Below, one piece after another: positions 40,601-41,211 of a stretch of 41,211 nt of DNA. Position numbers and translations under genes: made by a program. Under the pieces are notes generated by a model. The model saw only the letters and a program-made list of their open reading frames with translations, was not told where the DNA came from and did not search any database. How positions within the stretch are numbered: position 1 is the stretch's first letter; each line of letters begins with the position of its first letter. The stretch is from Zygnema cylindricum (Eukaryota > Streptophyta > Zygnematophyceae > Zygnematales > Zygnemataceae). The DNA lies in NCBI GenBank assembly GCA_037447655.1, contig JBBHKE010003541.1, positions 135,339 to 176,549 of the forward strand, in the 5' to 3' direction.

Positions 40601-41211
40601 AAGCGACGATAAAAGTCTCAGTTTTCAGTATCTATGAAAAAAACAAAACGTAAGCCGAAGCAGCGACAGTTGGAGATAACGGAACGGAAACGGTTCCGAT
40701 CTTTTGAAAGCACAAAGAAGAAATAAAATAGAGGGGAGAGGAAGGGAGAGGGGGGAGAGGGGGCAGAGAGATGTAAAAAGGAGAAGACATACCAAGGCAC
40801 GAATAGAAATTAAATTATTGATAGTATAAAACCTAAAAGAGAGAGAAAGGGAATTGCCAGATATTTCCAGATACATCCAATGTATCACACAGTTTAATAA
40901 AAGCCCAATTTATATATGTTACAAATATGTCATATACAAATTCTCTCCCTCTCCCTCTCTCTATTTGCAATCTCTTCTCCTCTATCTACCGCCTTCTCCT
41001 CTAATCCTTCTCCATTACATACACGTGTCTACCAAAACCCAGAAAGTACCCAATAAAAAGCCTAAAAAAATCTCTATTTGCAATCTCTTCTCCACTATTT
41101 ACCGCCTTCTTCTCCTATCCTTCTCCTTTTACACTCACGTGTCTACCAAAACCCGGAAAACTACCCCAAAAAAAAGCCTAAAATATCTTAAAAAACCTAT
41201 TCTGCCTATTC
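37681..41211. repeat. repeat R, copy 3 (R3), running off the window
   Basis: It opens CACCCATCGGCTCGTGTCC like R1 and keeps the block order: decayed tRNA-like module (38044-38115), TCGTCTTGATTGG (39231), GTGCACTCTTTTGA (39715), TCGGTAATACTGAAG (39841), GGGAGA tract (40387), CGACCGACC (40586), TATTTGCAATCTCTTC (40963). A further His/Gly-rich ORF copy would be expected just beyond the window if the unit is complete. Confidence 0.8.
40958..41183 (+). repeat. 113-bp tandem duplication near the end of R3
   Basis: Units beginning TCTCTATTTGCAATCTCTTC start at 40958 and 41071. Each runs through a CCGCCTTC block, ACGTGTCTACCAAAACCC and AAAAAGCCTAAAA. R1 and R2 have one copy. Confidence 0.8.

Overview
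This window reads as nuclear DNA of a streptophyte plant (land plant or streptophyte alga). It holds a multi-exon HAP2/GCS1 gamete-fusion gene with GT-AG introns and Ty1/copia LTR retrotransposons primed by a tRNA-iMet-type site (TTGGTATCGGAGC). There are AT-rich spacers, long microsatellites and one 10-N assembly gap, and no bacterial-style operon or Shine-Dalgarno architecture. I cannot name the species.

Layout. (1) 1-1601: an unrecognised stretch, then an AT-rich tandem repeat of about 360-390 bp period, cut off at 1602. (2) 1602-13580: a pair of about 97%-identical minus-strand LTRs (1602-2348 and 12816-13580). The left one is preceded on the minus strand by a polypurine tract, the right one is followed by a primer-binding site. 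They therefore have the polarity of the 3' and 5' LTRs of one 12-kb element ('H'). Its interior has almost no gag/pol. Instead it holds ten exons of HAP2/GCS1 on the plus strand (4580-11411, truncated at the 3' end, one frameshift) and, facing it tail to tail, a first coding exon of a RING-CH E3 ligase on the minus strand (11691-11880). (3) 13581-14285: a purine-rich approximate 150-bp tandem repeat. (4) 14286-26149: copia element A with a perfect 5-bp target duplication (GGAAG). Copia element B (17285-23290, target duplication GCATT) is nested in its integrase gene. Both carry gag with two zinc knuckles, protease, integrase, reverse transcriptase and RNase H. B keeps most catalytic residues but has several stops and frameshifts. 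A has lost five catalytic carboxylates across three enzymes. (5) 26150-27260: low-complexity and AT-rich DNA with a probable old LTR/PPT boundary near 27201. (6) 27261-29090: a third copia element, C, on the minus strand. Its interior is collapsed onto a 10-N gap, with the gag N-terminus on one side and the last codons of pol on the other. (7) 29097-41211: three diverged copies (R1, R2, R3) of a multi-kilobase repeat with a tRNA-like module, a TATTA/ATTAC microsatellite, a GGGAGA microsatellite and, next to R1 and R2, full or truncated copies of a His/Gly-rich ORF.

The main biological point is the association of a gamete-fusogen gene with the inside of an LTR pair. HAP2 lies antisense to the element and keeps its introns, as expected if it was captured from antisense or genomic material, but no target-site duplication flanks the LTR pair. 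Nothing here forms a shared pathway: the window is a HAP2/RING-CH gene-fragment island in a copia-rich, segmentally duplicated neighbourhood.
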